A stretch of 64,000 bases of DNA from Liopterus haemorrhoidalis (Eukaryota; Arthropoda; Insecta; Coleoptera; Dytiscidae). Both the position numbers and the translations under genes were made by a program. Shown here piece after piece: positions 53,437 to 64,000 of the stretch (within the stretch, counting starts at the first letter, position 1; every line of letters starts with the position of its first letter). Below the pieces are notes generated by a model. It did no database searches and had not been told where the DNA came from. It saw only the letters and a program-made list of their open reading frames with translations. The stretch is taken from assembly GCA_963971575.1 (NCBI GenBank), contig OZ020622.1, forward strand, positions 34,130,301-34,194,300, read 5' to 3'.

Positions 53437-56186
53437 CCTTCTACCATATATGGTGTAGGCTGCATTTCTTTCTCTCTTGCATTTTTTTGTTTTGTTCTAT
53501 GGCGTAAAATGCGTATCTACGTATTTATATACGAAGTTAGCCCATTCTTTTTTATTCTTCGTAATTTTTTTGGCTTCTACAATCGTTTTTCCTCTCTCTT
53601 CTAATATATCTTTTAATGTTTTGTCCCATGTGTTTCTTGGTCTTCCTATTTTGTTCTTTCCGTATGTTCTTGTCTCCCAGACTTGCTTCACTTTTCTTGT
53701 TTCTTGTAGTCTGTGCATATGTCCCCACCAGCTTAGTTGCCTATTTTCTATGAATTTATCTATTGCTTCTATGTTAAGTTCTTTCCTTATCTCCGTACTT
53801 TTAATTCTATCCATTTTGGTCACTCCTTTCACCCTTCTTAAATACTTCATTTCTGCAGCTTGTATTTTATTCTTTTCCCTTCTTGAAAGTGTCCACGTTT
53901 CGCATCCGAAAGTCAGTACCGGTCTGTATATCGTTTTAAATATATTCATTTTTGTCTCTTTTGTTATTTCTTTTTTGTTGATAAGAGTACTATTTATGTC
54001 ATAGTAGAGTTTCATTGCTTTCTCAATTCTTGTATTTATCTACATTTCCTGTTTTCCATCATCTCGTATATCTACTCCTAAATATCTGATATTCTTGACT
54101 TGTTCTATGTTCGTGTCCTCTATTCTTATATTTAAGTCTTCATCTGCTCCAATAATCATAACTTTAGTCTTACTTTTGTTCATTGTCATATTATATTCTT
54201 TGAATGTTTTATTCCATATATTTAGATTTTCTTGCAATTCGTTTCTTCCTTTTGCTATTATTACTACGTCATCTGCAAATACTCCTTCCGATATTTCTGT
54301 TATTCGCATGTTCCTGTATCCAATTCTGAATTTAGACGTTTCTTTTTTACTCTTTTTTATAATTTCGTCCATAAAAGTTATAAAGAGAGTAGGACTTAAT
54401 CCTCCTCCCTGTCTTAATCCTTCTGCGGTTACGAAAGTGCTCGACTCTCTGTTGTTATATATTACGGCATTGCGGTTGTTTTCATATATCTTTTTTACTA
54501 ATCTGATTATTTTATTACTTATTCCTCGATTTTCTAGTATATTCCATACTGTTTTCCGTGGAACTCTATCGAAAGCTTTCTCTAGATCGATAAAACCTAG
54601 ATATACTTTTGTGTTCTGTTTATGTGTTTTCTCTATTATTTGTTTTATGGTGAAGATATGATCTTGAATACTCCTTCCTTTTCTGAAACCACTTTGGCAC
54701 TCATCTAACGTTTTTTCGATTATGGGCTTTATCTTCTTGTCGATAATTTGTTCAAAAATTTTCATCACAGTGCTTAATAATGTTATCCCTCTGTAATTAT
54801 TACAGTCTTTTTTGTCTCCTTTCTTGTGTATGGGAACTATTAAGGCCGTTAACCAATCTTGCGGAATTTGTTCTTTCTTCATTACTAAGTTAAAGATTTT
54901 TAACAGTACGTCCATTCCTTGTGGTCCCATTTTTTTAACCATTTCAGTGGTTATCTTGTCCTTTCCTGGTGCTTTTCCATTTTTGAGACTCTTTACAACT
55001 TCTTGTAATTCTGTTATTGTTATAATTTCTTCTACTTCTTCGGTGCTTATTTTAAATTGTTTTTGTCTCTCTTCATCTGTATTCTTGTTTGTGCATAACA
55101 GTTCTTCGAAATGTTCTTTCCATCTACTCATTATTTGTTCATCTTCTATTAATGTTACTCCATTTTTATTCTTTATTAAGTGTGTATCGTTTATTTTTTC
55201 TTTTCTACACGATTTAAGTATTCTGTAAAATAATTTCTGGTTTTCTTTACTATCTTTCTCCATTTTTTCTCCAAACTCCTTCCAGCTCTTTATTTTTGCT
55301 TCTTGAACTAGTTCTTTCACTTTTTTCCTTTCTTTTTTATATAATTCGTAACTATCTGTTGTTTTCTTGTTCAGGTATTGTTGCCAAGCTTTTTTCTTTA
55401 TTTTAATACTTAATTTGATTTCTTCTGTCCACCAACCTGTTTGCTTTTTTCCTGTTCTTTTTCTGTAGCTACCGCACACTCTTTTGGCTGCGTCCATTAT
55501 TGTGTTCTTAAAAACATTCCATATTTGTTCTACATTTTCTCCCTCAAACGTTTTTAAATGACTTTGCAATTTCAGCGTTACTAATTCTTCATATTTTGAG
55601 TTTACTTCATCTTTTCTTAGTTTATATGTTTTAATGGATTCAAATTCTATTGGTTTTTTGTTTATTCTTGTCTTTCTTGTTTCTTCTTCACTTTTTTCTC
55701 TTATTTTTGCATTAACTAGGAAGTGGTCACTCCCGATTTCGGATCCTCTGTATACTTTAGTGTCTAATATTGTATTTCTGTTTATTTTTTCCACTACTAT
55801 GTAATCGATTATCGATTTTTCATTACGACTTTTCATTTCTCTTGTGTACTTGTGTATGTCTTTATGATTGAAAAATGTATTCGTGATAATCAGATTTTGC
55901 ATAGCACAAAAATCTAACATTCTTCTTCCATTATAATTTCTTACCTCTTCCCCGCATTTTCCTATTACTGTGCCATTATATGATGAGTCTCTTTTTCCAA
56001 CTCTACGGTTAAAATCTCCAGCAATATATAGTTTTCCTTTTGCTTCTTCTGTTGCTTCGGTTAGTTGATTCCAGAATTTATCTTTATTATCTTTTGTGTC
56101 ATCCTCGTTCGGTCCGTATACAGTTATTATTGTTCGTTGTAATTTATTTATATTCTTTAATGTAATTGAGAGTATTCGTTCTGACC
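53363..56186 (-). mobile_element. RTE-like LINE, 5'-truncated, with 9-bp target duplication
   Basis: The 2.8-kb element runs from 56186 down to a (TA)n tail at 53432-53361. AGTAATTTA occurs on both flanks (53354-53362 and 56187-56195), a good target duplication. It starts within the endonuclease, as expected from incomplete reverse transcription. Its coding frame has only one stop. Confidence 0.9.
53497..56185 (-). pseudogene. LINE endonuclease/reverse transcriptase with a single nonsense codon
   Basis: Minus-strand frame of about 895 codons with one in-frame TAG at 54042-54040, in the sequence KQEM-stop-INTRIEKAMKLYY, so probably a Glu codon mutated. The first endonuclease blocks are missing. 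What remains has IITVYGPNEDD, LYIAGDFNRRVGKRD, IIDYIVVEKIN and GSDHFLV (final Asp-His). The reverse transcriptase has GKAPGKDKITTEM, PIHKKGDKKDCNNYRGITLL, LGFIDLEKAFDRVPR, GLRQGGGLSPTLF and the catalytic VFADDVVI, then RYLGVDI. The C-terminal part has FGCETWTLSRREKNKIQAAE, WWGHMHRL and GRPRNTWDKTLKDI, typical of RTE-like and related elements. Frames on the opposite strand are shadows. Confidence 0.9.
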
Positions 56187-56209
56187 AGTAATTTAAAACT
56201 ATTAAAATA

Positions 56210-57606
56210 TTAATCATTATCGCTATTATCATTGTTCATATCACTATCAGAGTTTGTGTCACTACCACTGTCATTTAAATTAATAATTATTGAAGATTTA
56301 TTTGGAGGATTTATAAAAAAAAATGTTTCAATTGTCTTAACATGTTCTACACATTTTTTCCACAAATCACTTCTTATTGCACTTGTTTCGTCTTTAATTA
56401 ATTGTACTATAATGTCATTTTCTGTCGTTGTTGTATTTTTTCGGCACACCTTACCTTTTAATTGGCTCCATATTAGTTCTTTAGGGTTTAAAACACAATA
56501 ATATGGCGCTAGCCTTAAAATACTGCAACGTTCTTTTTTTGCCATTTCGTCGACTACAAATGTTTTTTTCAACTGTTTCGCCATGATTATTTTTAATAAC
56601 TCTGCCTTAGTTTTTTTACTGACATTTTCAACAAATATGTGTCCCTCTTCTAAAAAAATTATTATATCAGCCTTTCGTGTTGCTGCAGTTGCATTTTTTT
56701 TTTAATTGTCGAGAATGATACGAAGCATTGTCCATTACGATCACAGTATTTTCTGGCACATTCGGCAGAAGTTGAGTTTTGAACCAAAGTTCAGATAATG
56801 ATGCCGTCATATCTTTGTGCTAATCGGCGTTACAATTTTTAATATTCTTAGCTGATATCAAGTGTCCATTCTGAACTCATCCTTGTTCGCTTCCAGCGTG
56901 TAGTATAATAACAGGTTTCCCTATGGAACATGGTGTTTTTAAAACTCATTTAGAGGAATTGTCTGATAAACCCTTCTTGCGAATATCATGCGTGTTATAC
57001 CGTGTTTCATCTAAATAGGTACACGATGAGTCTACCTTCTTCTCTGTATTTGTGTAATTGGTCCAAATACTGCGATCTTACTAATTTATCTGATCCCATA
57101 ATATTTAATATCTAAATCCTAGCAACTTCAAATAATTATACATATGGCTAACTTTGTATAGAAATACTATTCCGTCTTTTTCCAACTTTTTTATTAAAAG
57201 ATGCACAGTCGGCACTATATTTTTCGAATAAAAGTCGTATATTTTATTTTTTATTTTTTTGGACATAAAACTATCTATTTCCTTGAAAACTTGTAAATCG
57301 GGTCGTTTTCGATGCTGATTTTTTCCACGAACAATGATACGTTAAATTGTTCTGTATGGAACACTAGTTAATTCCGCAATTCTAAGTATAGGTTTGTCAC
57401 TACCTTCCGAAACTAACTTTTTATAAACGGATCAGAACTTTATAATCTTTTGACAAATGACATTTTTCTTTAGTAGCCACGTCCACATTTTCGCATTCCA
57501 TGTCAACGTTCACATTTTCGCATTTCAAATCACCTTGCACAGATTCACTATTTTCACTACAGAAATTAGGAATTTCTTCAAAATAAAATGGTCGCCAAAG
57601 AGCCAT
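56210..57606 (-). pseudogene. DDE_3 transposase, full-length but decayed
   Basis: From the minus-strand ATG at 57606: an acidic N-terminus (ECENVDVATKE), then a helix-turn-helix stretch ILRIAELTSVPYRTI in another frame, YLDETRYNTHD around the first Asp (about 57020), KPVIILHAGSEQG (about 56910), NTVIVMDNASYHSRQ with the second Asp (about 56745) and, in the open C-terminal frame (56584-56210), ILRLAPYYCVLNPKELIWSQ with the Glu. The end is Asp/Ser/Asn-rich, like the copy at 24.7 kb. Several stops and frame changes. The order of blocks gives the whole domain plan that the other two copies lack. Confidence 0.85.
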
Positions 57607-57883
57607 GTTTTTAATAATGTATGCACGCTATGAACGTTGAAAATTAACTATCAAACAAGTATAACAACCCCTAAAATTTATAAACAATAGAATGATAAAT
57701 TTGGAAAATATCCTTAATGGCTTTTAAGAAACTTTAATTGAATTGTTACATCTATTCAATTTAAATTTAAAATTCCCTTAATACCTCTTATATTCTTTTT
57801 ACAGCAACAAATCCTAGAATTACTGCCATAGACCCATTACTGCCTTGTTACAAGAGTGGCCATTTCATTTTGGAAATACTATA

Positions 57884-58734
57884 CCCGTACTTACATTAAT
57901 TTTTTTTTTTTTTTTGTTTTTATTCTTGCTTTAACGTATACAATATCTATAGATATTCAAAACTGAAAAATGCCAGTATGTTAGTAATAAAAATGATGAA
58001 AGTTTTTTATTTGACCAATTATGAGATATAAAATACTTGTTTTTATTAGGTATTTTAATCAGTACCATAATTAATTTACAAATTTTTCATTAATATGAAA
58101 TGTTATATCTAATCTCTAAAGTTAAATATTAAAATATTGAAAAATATATTTAACACACTTGTGATTTTTTATCCCTGGTTTATCTGCATAGCTGTACAAG
58201 TAGTGAGAGAGCCCTCAATGAAGAATATATTTATATTTTTTTAAAACCAGAAAGATATTGATTAAAATTAGATCATTAATATGCTGTTGAGAACTTAGAG
58301 TGGATATGAGGGTCACGTTAGAATTATTGAGAATAAGAAAATCAGGCAGGCCGTAGAAAACAAACGTAGCAACATCATTTTATGCAGTTACTTACCTGTC
58401 ATTTGAAGTTAAGTTATAAAAATTAGGTAAAGAACTCATTCAATTATTTTTAAAAATTATTGTTGTGAGTCAAAATACGGAATAACCAGAGAACATTTTC
58501 GAATTGTGGTTTATTATAAAATGAGGGGTTCGGGAGTAAAATCTGGTATCTGACTATTTAATATTTTTGCAAGAGACGACATTAAAACTTTGTAAAAATA
58601 TTGCAAAAATGAGAACATGCAGATACCACATATTACATGATACATCCAAGCTACCTATTGATATTTTTTGTAAATTTGAAGTGAAATCTAGTTTATGATG
58701 ACATTTACTATATTTTATATGCAGTAATTCAGTT
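57884..58734. other. No gene recognised
   Basis: AT-rich with homopolymer T runs; all frames short. Confidence 0.45.
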
Positions 58735-59226
58735 TTGAAAAATATGTCAGTTACCAGGTTTTACACCCGAACCCTTCAAATATTAAAAATATTTAAGCGC
58801 TTATGTGCAAAGAAAGTTTTTATTGAACAAGCGCCGTCTTTGGTTACATTTTACCGCAGGTATAAAGAATTTAAACGAGATAGGAATTCCATTCCACACC
58901 AAAAAGAAACAGGGTGTCCGACTACAGCTGTTATGAAAAAAAAAAACATTGCTTCTGTTAAGAAAATAATTGAAGAAGAGAATAACGCCACTTATGTGGT
59001 AATAGAGCATCAACTTAACATTGGATCCTCAGTTATTAACAGAATCATAGACGATCACCAACATTTAAAAAAGTTGTTAATCGTTTTGTGCCACATCAGC
59101 TTTTTAATTTCCAAAAGCGAAGCGTGTAGTGGCGAAAATATTTTTACGGCAAGAATAGTTACTTTTTATATTCGAAGAGGTAACAATCGAAACGAGTCTT
59201 GTCACAGTAAAGCAACCTTGAGTTAA
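58735..59226 (+). pseudogene. Mariner-like transposase N-terminal (helix-turn-helix) fragment
   Basis: An open frame of 163 residues. The segment SLVTFYRRYKEFKRDRNSIP, then KETGCPTTAVMKKKNIASV and TYVVIEHQLNIGSSVINRII corresponds to the two helix-turn-helix units and the linker (normally GRP) of mariner-like transposases, ending at DHQHLKKL. After that the frame is unrelated. No catalytic domain or ends are seen. It could bind DNA if expressed, but nothing suggests that it is. Confidence 0.65.
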
Positions 59227-59829
59227 TACACCTGTGTGTTGTTTTTTAATGAATATTAAGCAGTTTTTATATATTATTGACAAATTAAATATTGTAAATT
59301 TTGTTATGATTTTAGCAAAACATAATTATTAATATGTTTACGTTTTAAAATTTCCGTAATTATGACGTAGCTGCCGCTAGTGGATATTCTACGTTATTAT
59401 TCGACGTACGTTTATTATTTCACTGTCGAGCGCATCAATATTCTGCATTAATGTTATCTATTGCTAATATTATCAAACATAAAGTTCTTTATATAATTTT
59501 ACACTTTGATCATGTTTTAAAAATTAACGAAAATTAAAAAATAATCGGTATTATTGACGTCATTTGAGCACATATAAATCTAATACACTCATTTGGCCAG
59601 TTTTCACTAAAAAACGGCGTTTGAAACTGTTTAATATTTAATAATTAATAACTTTCCTATGAAATAAGATGTTATTTATTTATTTATTTATTATTTTTTT
59701 TTTTTCTTTATAATATTTTCTGATTGCAATTCTTTGTGGTGCAGATAATAAATTTCATTAGTATTCATCTGGTACAAACAGCAAAAATAAGAATATTGAA
59801 CATTTGGTGTCCATTTTGCCTACCCCATA
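59227..59829. other. No gene recognised
   Basis: AT-rich; a TTTA run near 59680. Confidence 0.4.
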
Positions 59830-59985
59830 TACCTATATCTCATATTATTAATTTCTCTCTAATTAGCAATGTTTATCCTTCAAGTTGGAAAACAGTTTTA
59901 GTACTACCTTTGCCAAAAGTTCAGCACCCTGATTTCAAAAATGTTAACAGTTTCTGCCTACCACGTAAAATTTTTGTTCTATCGT
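59830..59985 (+). pseudogene. Small LINE reverse transcriptase fragment
   Basis: The frame around ISHIINFSLISNVYPSSWKT, then VLPLPKVQHPDFKNVNSF, matches the region just before RT block 1 in Jockey/R1/I-type LINEs (NxSLxxGxxPxxWKxAxVxPlpK). Nothing else of the element is seen. Confidence 0.65.
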
Positions 59986-60043
59986 ATATTGACTTTTTTT
60001 ACCTTTTTACGTTCTGATATACGTCTACTTTAATTTCAACTTC

Positions 60044-60304
60044 GTTCTTGTTGTCCAATATATTTCGTAGGAACGCCTTACATGCAGGTACTTTTTATAG
60101 ACCTTTTTACAACGGCAGGGGTTGCAAGGGTACTTAGTATGACCGCTGCATCCATTAAATGTTCAGGTTTGTACTTGTTGTTCAATAAGTTTCCCAGAAA
60201 AGGCTTAGTTGGAGGTACCTGACAGCAACCTTTTTGCAATGGTGGGATGGGGAAACAGTATCAGGGGTAAGGTACTTAGCAGTCTACATCCTTAAATGGT
60301 CAGT
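60044..60304 (+). promoter_or_regulatory. Two diverged tandem copies upstream of the uncharacterised gene, then TATA box
   Basis: Two units of about 130 bp, both opening CTTGTTGT and (C/T)CAATA (60046 and 60176) and closing with AAATG-T-CAG (about 60166 and 60304), with shared words such as CCTTTTT, GGTAC and TGCATCC/TACATCC between. They lie 90-350 bp before the ATG at 60396. A candidate TATA box GTATAAAT lies at 60340-60347. The regulatory role is inference from position only. Confidence 0.5.
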
Positions 60305-60395
60305 TGTTTCATTCAAATCGAACGTCTTAGACTTGTTTGGTATAAATTAGTGTTTTGAATTTTATACAAGCAATCGTGCATAATTTAAATAAACA

Positions 60396-62060
60396 ATGGC
60401 TACTAGAAAGTGTTTGAATACAGCAGGTACATTTTTTTATATATGTGGAAGCTTTACTGTTCCAAATCAGAGGATGAACATTAGGGATTTTGTGAAGAAG
60501 ATGTATTTAGCGTATTTTCAAGTTAGACTTGGCGACCAGGACAAGTCTTGGGCTCCACATAAAGGTTGCAAGCCTTGTGTTGAAAATTTACGACAGTGGA
60601 GGAAAGGAAAACGTAAGAAAATGGCATTCGGCATTCCCATGGTTTGGAGAGAGCCTAAAATCACACAGATGACTGTTATTTCTGCCTTACAAAAACTACA
60701 GGCTACAACAAAAAAAAAAAAAGAAAAAAACAGGCAGAAAAATCACCTACCCAAACCTAGATTCAGCAAGGCGTCCAATGCCCCATTCTGATGATATACC
60801 TGTACCAGTTTTTAGTGAGTCTCCTTTATTTGAGTAAGATCTGTCTAGTGACATGAATGAGCATGATGATGGCATGGATTTTGAATGCAGTCCTTCTACT
60901 TCTTCTACACCTCAGAGATTTAACCAGGCCGAATTACACGATCTATTAAGAGATTTAAATCTTCCAAAAATTGCATCAGAATTACTAGCTTCAAGACTGA
61001 ACGAAAAGCATTTACTCGAAGAAGGCACAAAAGTTACGTTCTTTCGTACAAGAGAGAAAGACCTGTTGCAATATTTTAAAGTGGACAATGATTTAGTATA
61101 TTGCCATGTTGTGCCCGGTTTACTAAATTCTATGGGTGTGGCGCAATATGACCCAAGTGAATGGCGATTATTTTTGGACAGCTCTAAGAGAAGTTTAAAG
61201 TGCGTTCTACTCCACAATGGAAATGCATTTGGTTCAATTCCAATTGGCCATTCTGTGCTTCTAAAGGAAACATACGAAACAATTAAAAATGTGATGAAAC
61301 GAATAGGAGTGGATCATCAGTGTAGATTTTAAAATGGTAAACTTTTTACTTGGCCAACAAGGTGGATTCACAAAATATCCATGTTTTTTGTGTTTGTGGG
61401 ACAGCAAAGCATTGGACTCAGAAAAATTGGCCGGTGAGAATAGATTTAAATGTTGGAGACCCAAACATAATACACGGACCTTTGGTGGAGCGAACAAAAA
61501 TCATTTTCCCCCCTCTTCATATTAAACTGGGTCTAATGAAGCAGTTTGTAAAAGCGTTGAACAAAGATGGTGACTGTTACAAATATATATCTGAAACATT
61601 TCAAAGTCTAAGTAATGAGAAGCTAAAAGCTGGCATTTTTGACGGACCACAAATTAGAAAATTAGTGAATGATCCACATTTCACTGTACATATGGATGAT
61701 ATGGAGAAGAATGCATGGCAGTCTTTCGTGACGCTCATCAAAAAATTTCTTGGGAATAAAAAATCCGAAAACTATGTGGAGGTTGTTGAAAATTTGATTG
61801 AAAATTATCATCATCCGGGGTGCAACATGAGTGTGAAACTTCATTTTTTAAACAGTCATCTTGACAAATTTCCTGTCAATCTTGGAGATGTTAGTGATGG
61901 ACAGGGTGAACGTTTCCATCAGGATTTAAAAGAGAAGGAGAGACGTTATCAAAGAAGGTGGGATACTCATATGATAGCTGACTACTGTTGAAGTATTAAA
62001 AGAGACTTATCGGGAACGGTGCACCCCAGAAGATCTTACAACCGACCATTTAATCCTTAA
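60396..62060 (+). pseudogene. Uncharacterised multicopy arthropod family with N-terminal zinc cluster, four disruptions
   Basis: The frame starts MATRKCLNTAGTFFYICGSF and has DKSWAPHKGCKPCVENLRQW, then FGIPMVWREPK. Here a frame change is needed: read one base on, the next bases give DDCYFCL, so the N-terminus has several Cys pairs (C, CG, CKPC, CYFC), zinc-finger-like. An in-frame TAA lies at 60836-60838. Further blocks are KVTFFRTREKDLLQYF (about 61030-61080), LHNGNAFGSIPIGHS, then DFKMVNFLLGQQGGFTKYPC and FLCLWDS in a shifted frame, PPLHIKLGLMKQFVKALN (about 61508), GCNMSVKLHFLNSHLDKFP, and SDGQGERFHQDL. A stop at 61989 replaces a Trp. I recall proteins of this type only as uncharacterised and multicopy in arthropods. 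The repeated genomic presence suggests a transposon-borne gene, but I see no ends. AATAAA follows at about 62143. Confidence 0.7.
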
Positions 62061-62493
62061 ATTATTTTGTATTTTTATTTTAACACTCCAATGCTTTAAA
62101 ATGTAATTAAAACTGTTCTCATTTTCTTTCTTTCACTATAAATAAAATTTTAAGAATATTTTCTAATTATTTAGTCCTTATTGTTCGCCAAATTTGTACC
62201 ACTTACAGTATCGACGTCTAAAATTAAACGATAGAAGCATTATTTGGCCGAAAATATGTATTTGTTGTAGAGCAACAATCTGATGTGATATTTGAGTTCA
62301 GCAGCACCAAATTAGTAAGAAACAAGTCTTAAATGTAAGTCAGCAAAAATTGTGTTGACCAGTGTTATCAAGCGATATACGCATCTTATCCAAAAATGGT
62401 TGAGGACTTTTTAGCTCTAAATGGGTCAACAATGCTGCCTTTAAAATTGTGCCGGACATTTACCTAACACCCTGTATATGTATGTATGCATTG
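62061..62493. other. No gene recognised
   Basis: The 3' flank of the preceding gene; after the AATAAA at about 62143 nothing is recognisable. The end ACACCCTGTATATGTATG may belong to another repeat. Confidence 0.4.
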
Positions 62494-63050
62494 GTTAAAT
62501 TAGGTTAGATTAGATTAGACTTTATTTAGCATTATTTTGCTACAGAAACAAATATTAATACTAGGTAAATATAATTTCATATAATATATTTAAAAGTAAA
62601 TCTAAATAATTAATATTAACATTTCACACTTAATCTAAAGTATATAGTTTTAACAACACATTCAAATAACAAATAAAAATAAAACATTTACTTATTTTTC
62701 TAAATAATATTTTTTTTCAAGAAATTAGCTGTAACGGAAAATCAACTCGTCTTTCTTCTGAGGTGCTAAAATCGACAAGTGCTACCAACACACATACAAA
62801 AGACTTTTAAGTGTACATATAATGCCATTATTACACCACACCCGTTCTAAAACAGGCTTTGAGAATGGTTCAGATAGAACCGAAACTAGCAAATAAATAA
62901 ATCTTTTTAAATATTTGACTAAATTTGCTTTTAATTATCGACCGAAACCCAAGAAAATACCTATATATTTAACTCAATTAATGTTGTTCGTTAATATTCA
63001 ATATTAAAAACAAGATATTTGTATTAGACTTTTAGATTTGTGAGATGTTA
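62494..63050 (-). repeat. Possible LINE 3' end with pentamer tail
   Basis: At 62494-62525 the minus strand reads AAATAAAGTCTAATCTAATC with further TAATC units, the same layout (AATAAAG then a pentamer repeat) as the LINE tail at 34152-34195. The sequence above it would then be a LINE 3' untranslated region; no coding is seen. Confidence 0.35.
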
Positions 63051-63189
63051 GTATTAATAATTCGATTACTTAATTTTTATATTTTACTTCTTATATAAAC
63101 ATTTTATCCTTAAATCCAAGACCTCGGTTGCAGTTTGAATTTAAATAAGGTATCGTAGGCAAATTTATGCAGGGTTCAAATATTTAATT

Positions 63190-63400
63190 TAAAAAAAAAA
63201 ACTTGAAATAAAATTATTTCAACCGGTTAATTACCGGTTCAAACATTCGGTTCGGTTCAAGTTCCGGTTAATATGCGAAAGTAAAATACAGTTCGGGCTC
63301 GATTCAGCGTTTTGGAAAGTCGGCCGGTTCGTTCTGGGTTTTTATTCTGGTTCGGGTTCGGTTGAAACCTTTGGTTCAAATTGACGAAACAAAAACACTT
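63190..63400. repeat. GGTTC-rich degenerate low-complexity stretch
   Basis: About 200 bp of irregular GGTTC/CGGTTCG words (ACCGGTTCAAAC, TTCGGTTCGGTTC, CTGGTTCGGGTTCGGTT) in otherwise AT-rich DNA. Several look like tRNA B boxes by chance. No periodic unit is clear. Confidence 0.6.
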
Positions 63401-63480
63401 CAATCAATCTTTTGTACCATTTTATAAGTTATTTTATTATTATTATGATACATTTATGTTACACAGTATAACAATAGTTA

Positions 63481-63690
63481 TTATTATTATTATATTATTT
63501 ATTTTACATCGGCCTTTATTTCTGCAACGAGGCTAATCGCCGATGCCAGGGGGCGAGCTCCTACACCTGGATGAAGGGTGAATGATTGTGAAAATGAGAG
63601 TAATGTAAACATATTATTCTCGCCCGAATAATATCACCAACGAAGCAGGCTCGAACCACAGACCGGACAATCGTACTGGGTTTCCACCCA
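63481..63690 (-). mobile_element. tRNA-derived SINE with 14-bp target duplication
   Basis: TATAACAATAGTTA occurs exactly at 63467-63480 and 63691-63704. Between them, read on minus, a 210-bp element starts GGGTGGAAACCCAGTACG, has a good B box (GGTTCGAGCCTG), a GC-rich body (GAGCTCGCCCCCTGGCATCG) and ends with an AATAATATAATAATAATA tail. The A box is weak. This is the standard plan of a SINE moved by a LINE machinery. The exact duplication indicates a young insertion. Confidence 0.85.
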
Positions 63691-63704
63691 TATAACAATA
63701 GTTA

Positions 63705-64000
63705 CACTGGGAGAAAAAATGTCCTCTTCACGATTCGGGTCCTAACCAAGGACCTAAGAGTCGCAAAGGTATATTGATGGTTGAAATTCGAAAAAAAAAA
63801 AAAACGGTCGCATAGGAACTTGTCTGTGACCTCAAATTAATAAAAAATTTATGTGAAGTGTGAATTTTCACACATTTCAGGGTTTTGAACGTATTTAGTA
63901 AGTGAATGATGATTATTTGGAATTCCAAAACAAATTTTATATTAAAATATTTTTTTTGTTAATTTTTTTTTATATAGCAAGGTTCATTATGATTTTGAAA
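63705..64000. other. No gene recognised
   Basis: Mixed-composition sequence to the window edge; short frames only. Confidence 0.4.

Larger units (their letters stand above)
53015..57881 (-). mobile_element. DDE_3 (IS630-Tc1-like) transposon with a nested LINE
   Basis: The left end CAGTATTTCCAAAAATGAAA and reversed right end TAGTATTTCCAAAATGAAAT form inverted repeats of about 30 bp reaching GGCCAC. TA flanks both (53013-53014 and 57882-57883). The transposase lies on the minus strand at 57606-56210, and a LINE is inserted just beyond its stop. The hAT MITE at 52008-53009 was inserted exactly over its left end. Confidence 0.88.

Noticed and set aside
53477..55228. Plus-strand frames of 138-188 residues rich in Leu, Ser and Phe that look like membrane proteins
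   Set aside because: They are antisense shadows of the minus-strand LINE reverse transcriptase, whose motifs are clear.
62494..62520. Insect telomere repeat (TTAGG)n
   Set aside because: Only one TTAGG unit is present; the rest are TTAGA units next to an AATAAA in reverse, which fits a LINE tail better.

Overview
This window reads as a strongly AT-rich piece of arthropod (most likely insect) nuclear chromosome. Several signs point that way: families typical of insects (mariner with DD34D and DD41D cores, PIF/Harbinger, hAT, Copia, Gypsy, Helitron, Jockey/CR1-like and RTE-like LINEs), a tRNA-derived SINE, a THAP-domain fragment, canonical GT-AG splice sites and very long dinucleotide microsatellites. 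I cannot name the species. Almost everything is transposable-element sequence, mostly broken. The only piece I recognise as an ordinary host gene is one 122-nt exon of a DRAM2/Frag1-family membrane protein at 28.6-28.7 kb on the minus strand, probably an exon stranded among transposon-filled introns.

Region by region. 0-17.2 kb is a nested stack. A decayed Copia retrotransposon is split into five pieces by, in order, a Harbinger element (2.1-7.2 kb, itself carrying a nested hAT and a smaller inverted-repeat element), a mariner-like element (7.4-8.8 kb), a 6.4-kb hAT element (9.1-15.5 kb, itself carrying an LTR retrotransposon with identical LTRs and a 290-bp tandem array) and a hAT MITE (15.6-16.4 kb). 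A hAT pseudogene at the left edge probably also sits in the same Copia. Each insertion has the target-site duplication expected of its superfamily, and removing the insertions rejoins the Copia protein. 17.2-21 kb holds a tRNA-like sequence, a minus-strand Gypsy gag-protease-RT fragment, a Harbinger accessory (Myb/SANT) gene remnant and the N-terminal exons of a DDE_3-type transposase. 21.6-23.8 kb is a putative hAT insertion containing a 760-bp perfect GT repeat. 24-26 kb is a Harbinger remnant with a nested DDE_3 transposon. 26.2-27.4 kb is a LINE 3' half. 28.6 kb is the host exon. 29.1-30.3 kb is a Harbinger derivative. 30.7-32.7 kb is a Helitron helicase pseudogene. 33.2-38.5 kb holds LINE pieces on both strands.

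38.9-49.25 kb is a large Harbinger element with convergent Myb/SANT and transposase genes, interrupted by two mariners and by a Gypsy retrotransposon whose 1136-residue pol ORF is open throughout. 49.3-50.75 kb is a short Harbinger element carrying half a THAP domain and a near-perfect 70-bp-arm hairpin. 52-57.9 kb is a hAT MITE abutting a DDE_3 transposon that contains a 5'-truncated, nearly intact LINE. 58.7-60 kb holds small mariner and LINE fragments. 60.0-62.06 kb is a decayed copy of a zinc-cluster protein gene that I know only as an uncharacterised multicopy arthropod family, with a duplicated upstream region and a TATA box. 63.5 kb is a SINE with a 14-bp target duplication.

There is no operon or pathway logic here. 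The biology is the order of insertions, the relative age of copies, and a few oddities (conserved small ORF 3' of Gypsy pol, the uncharacterised gene family, the THAP/hairpin element) listed in the findings.
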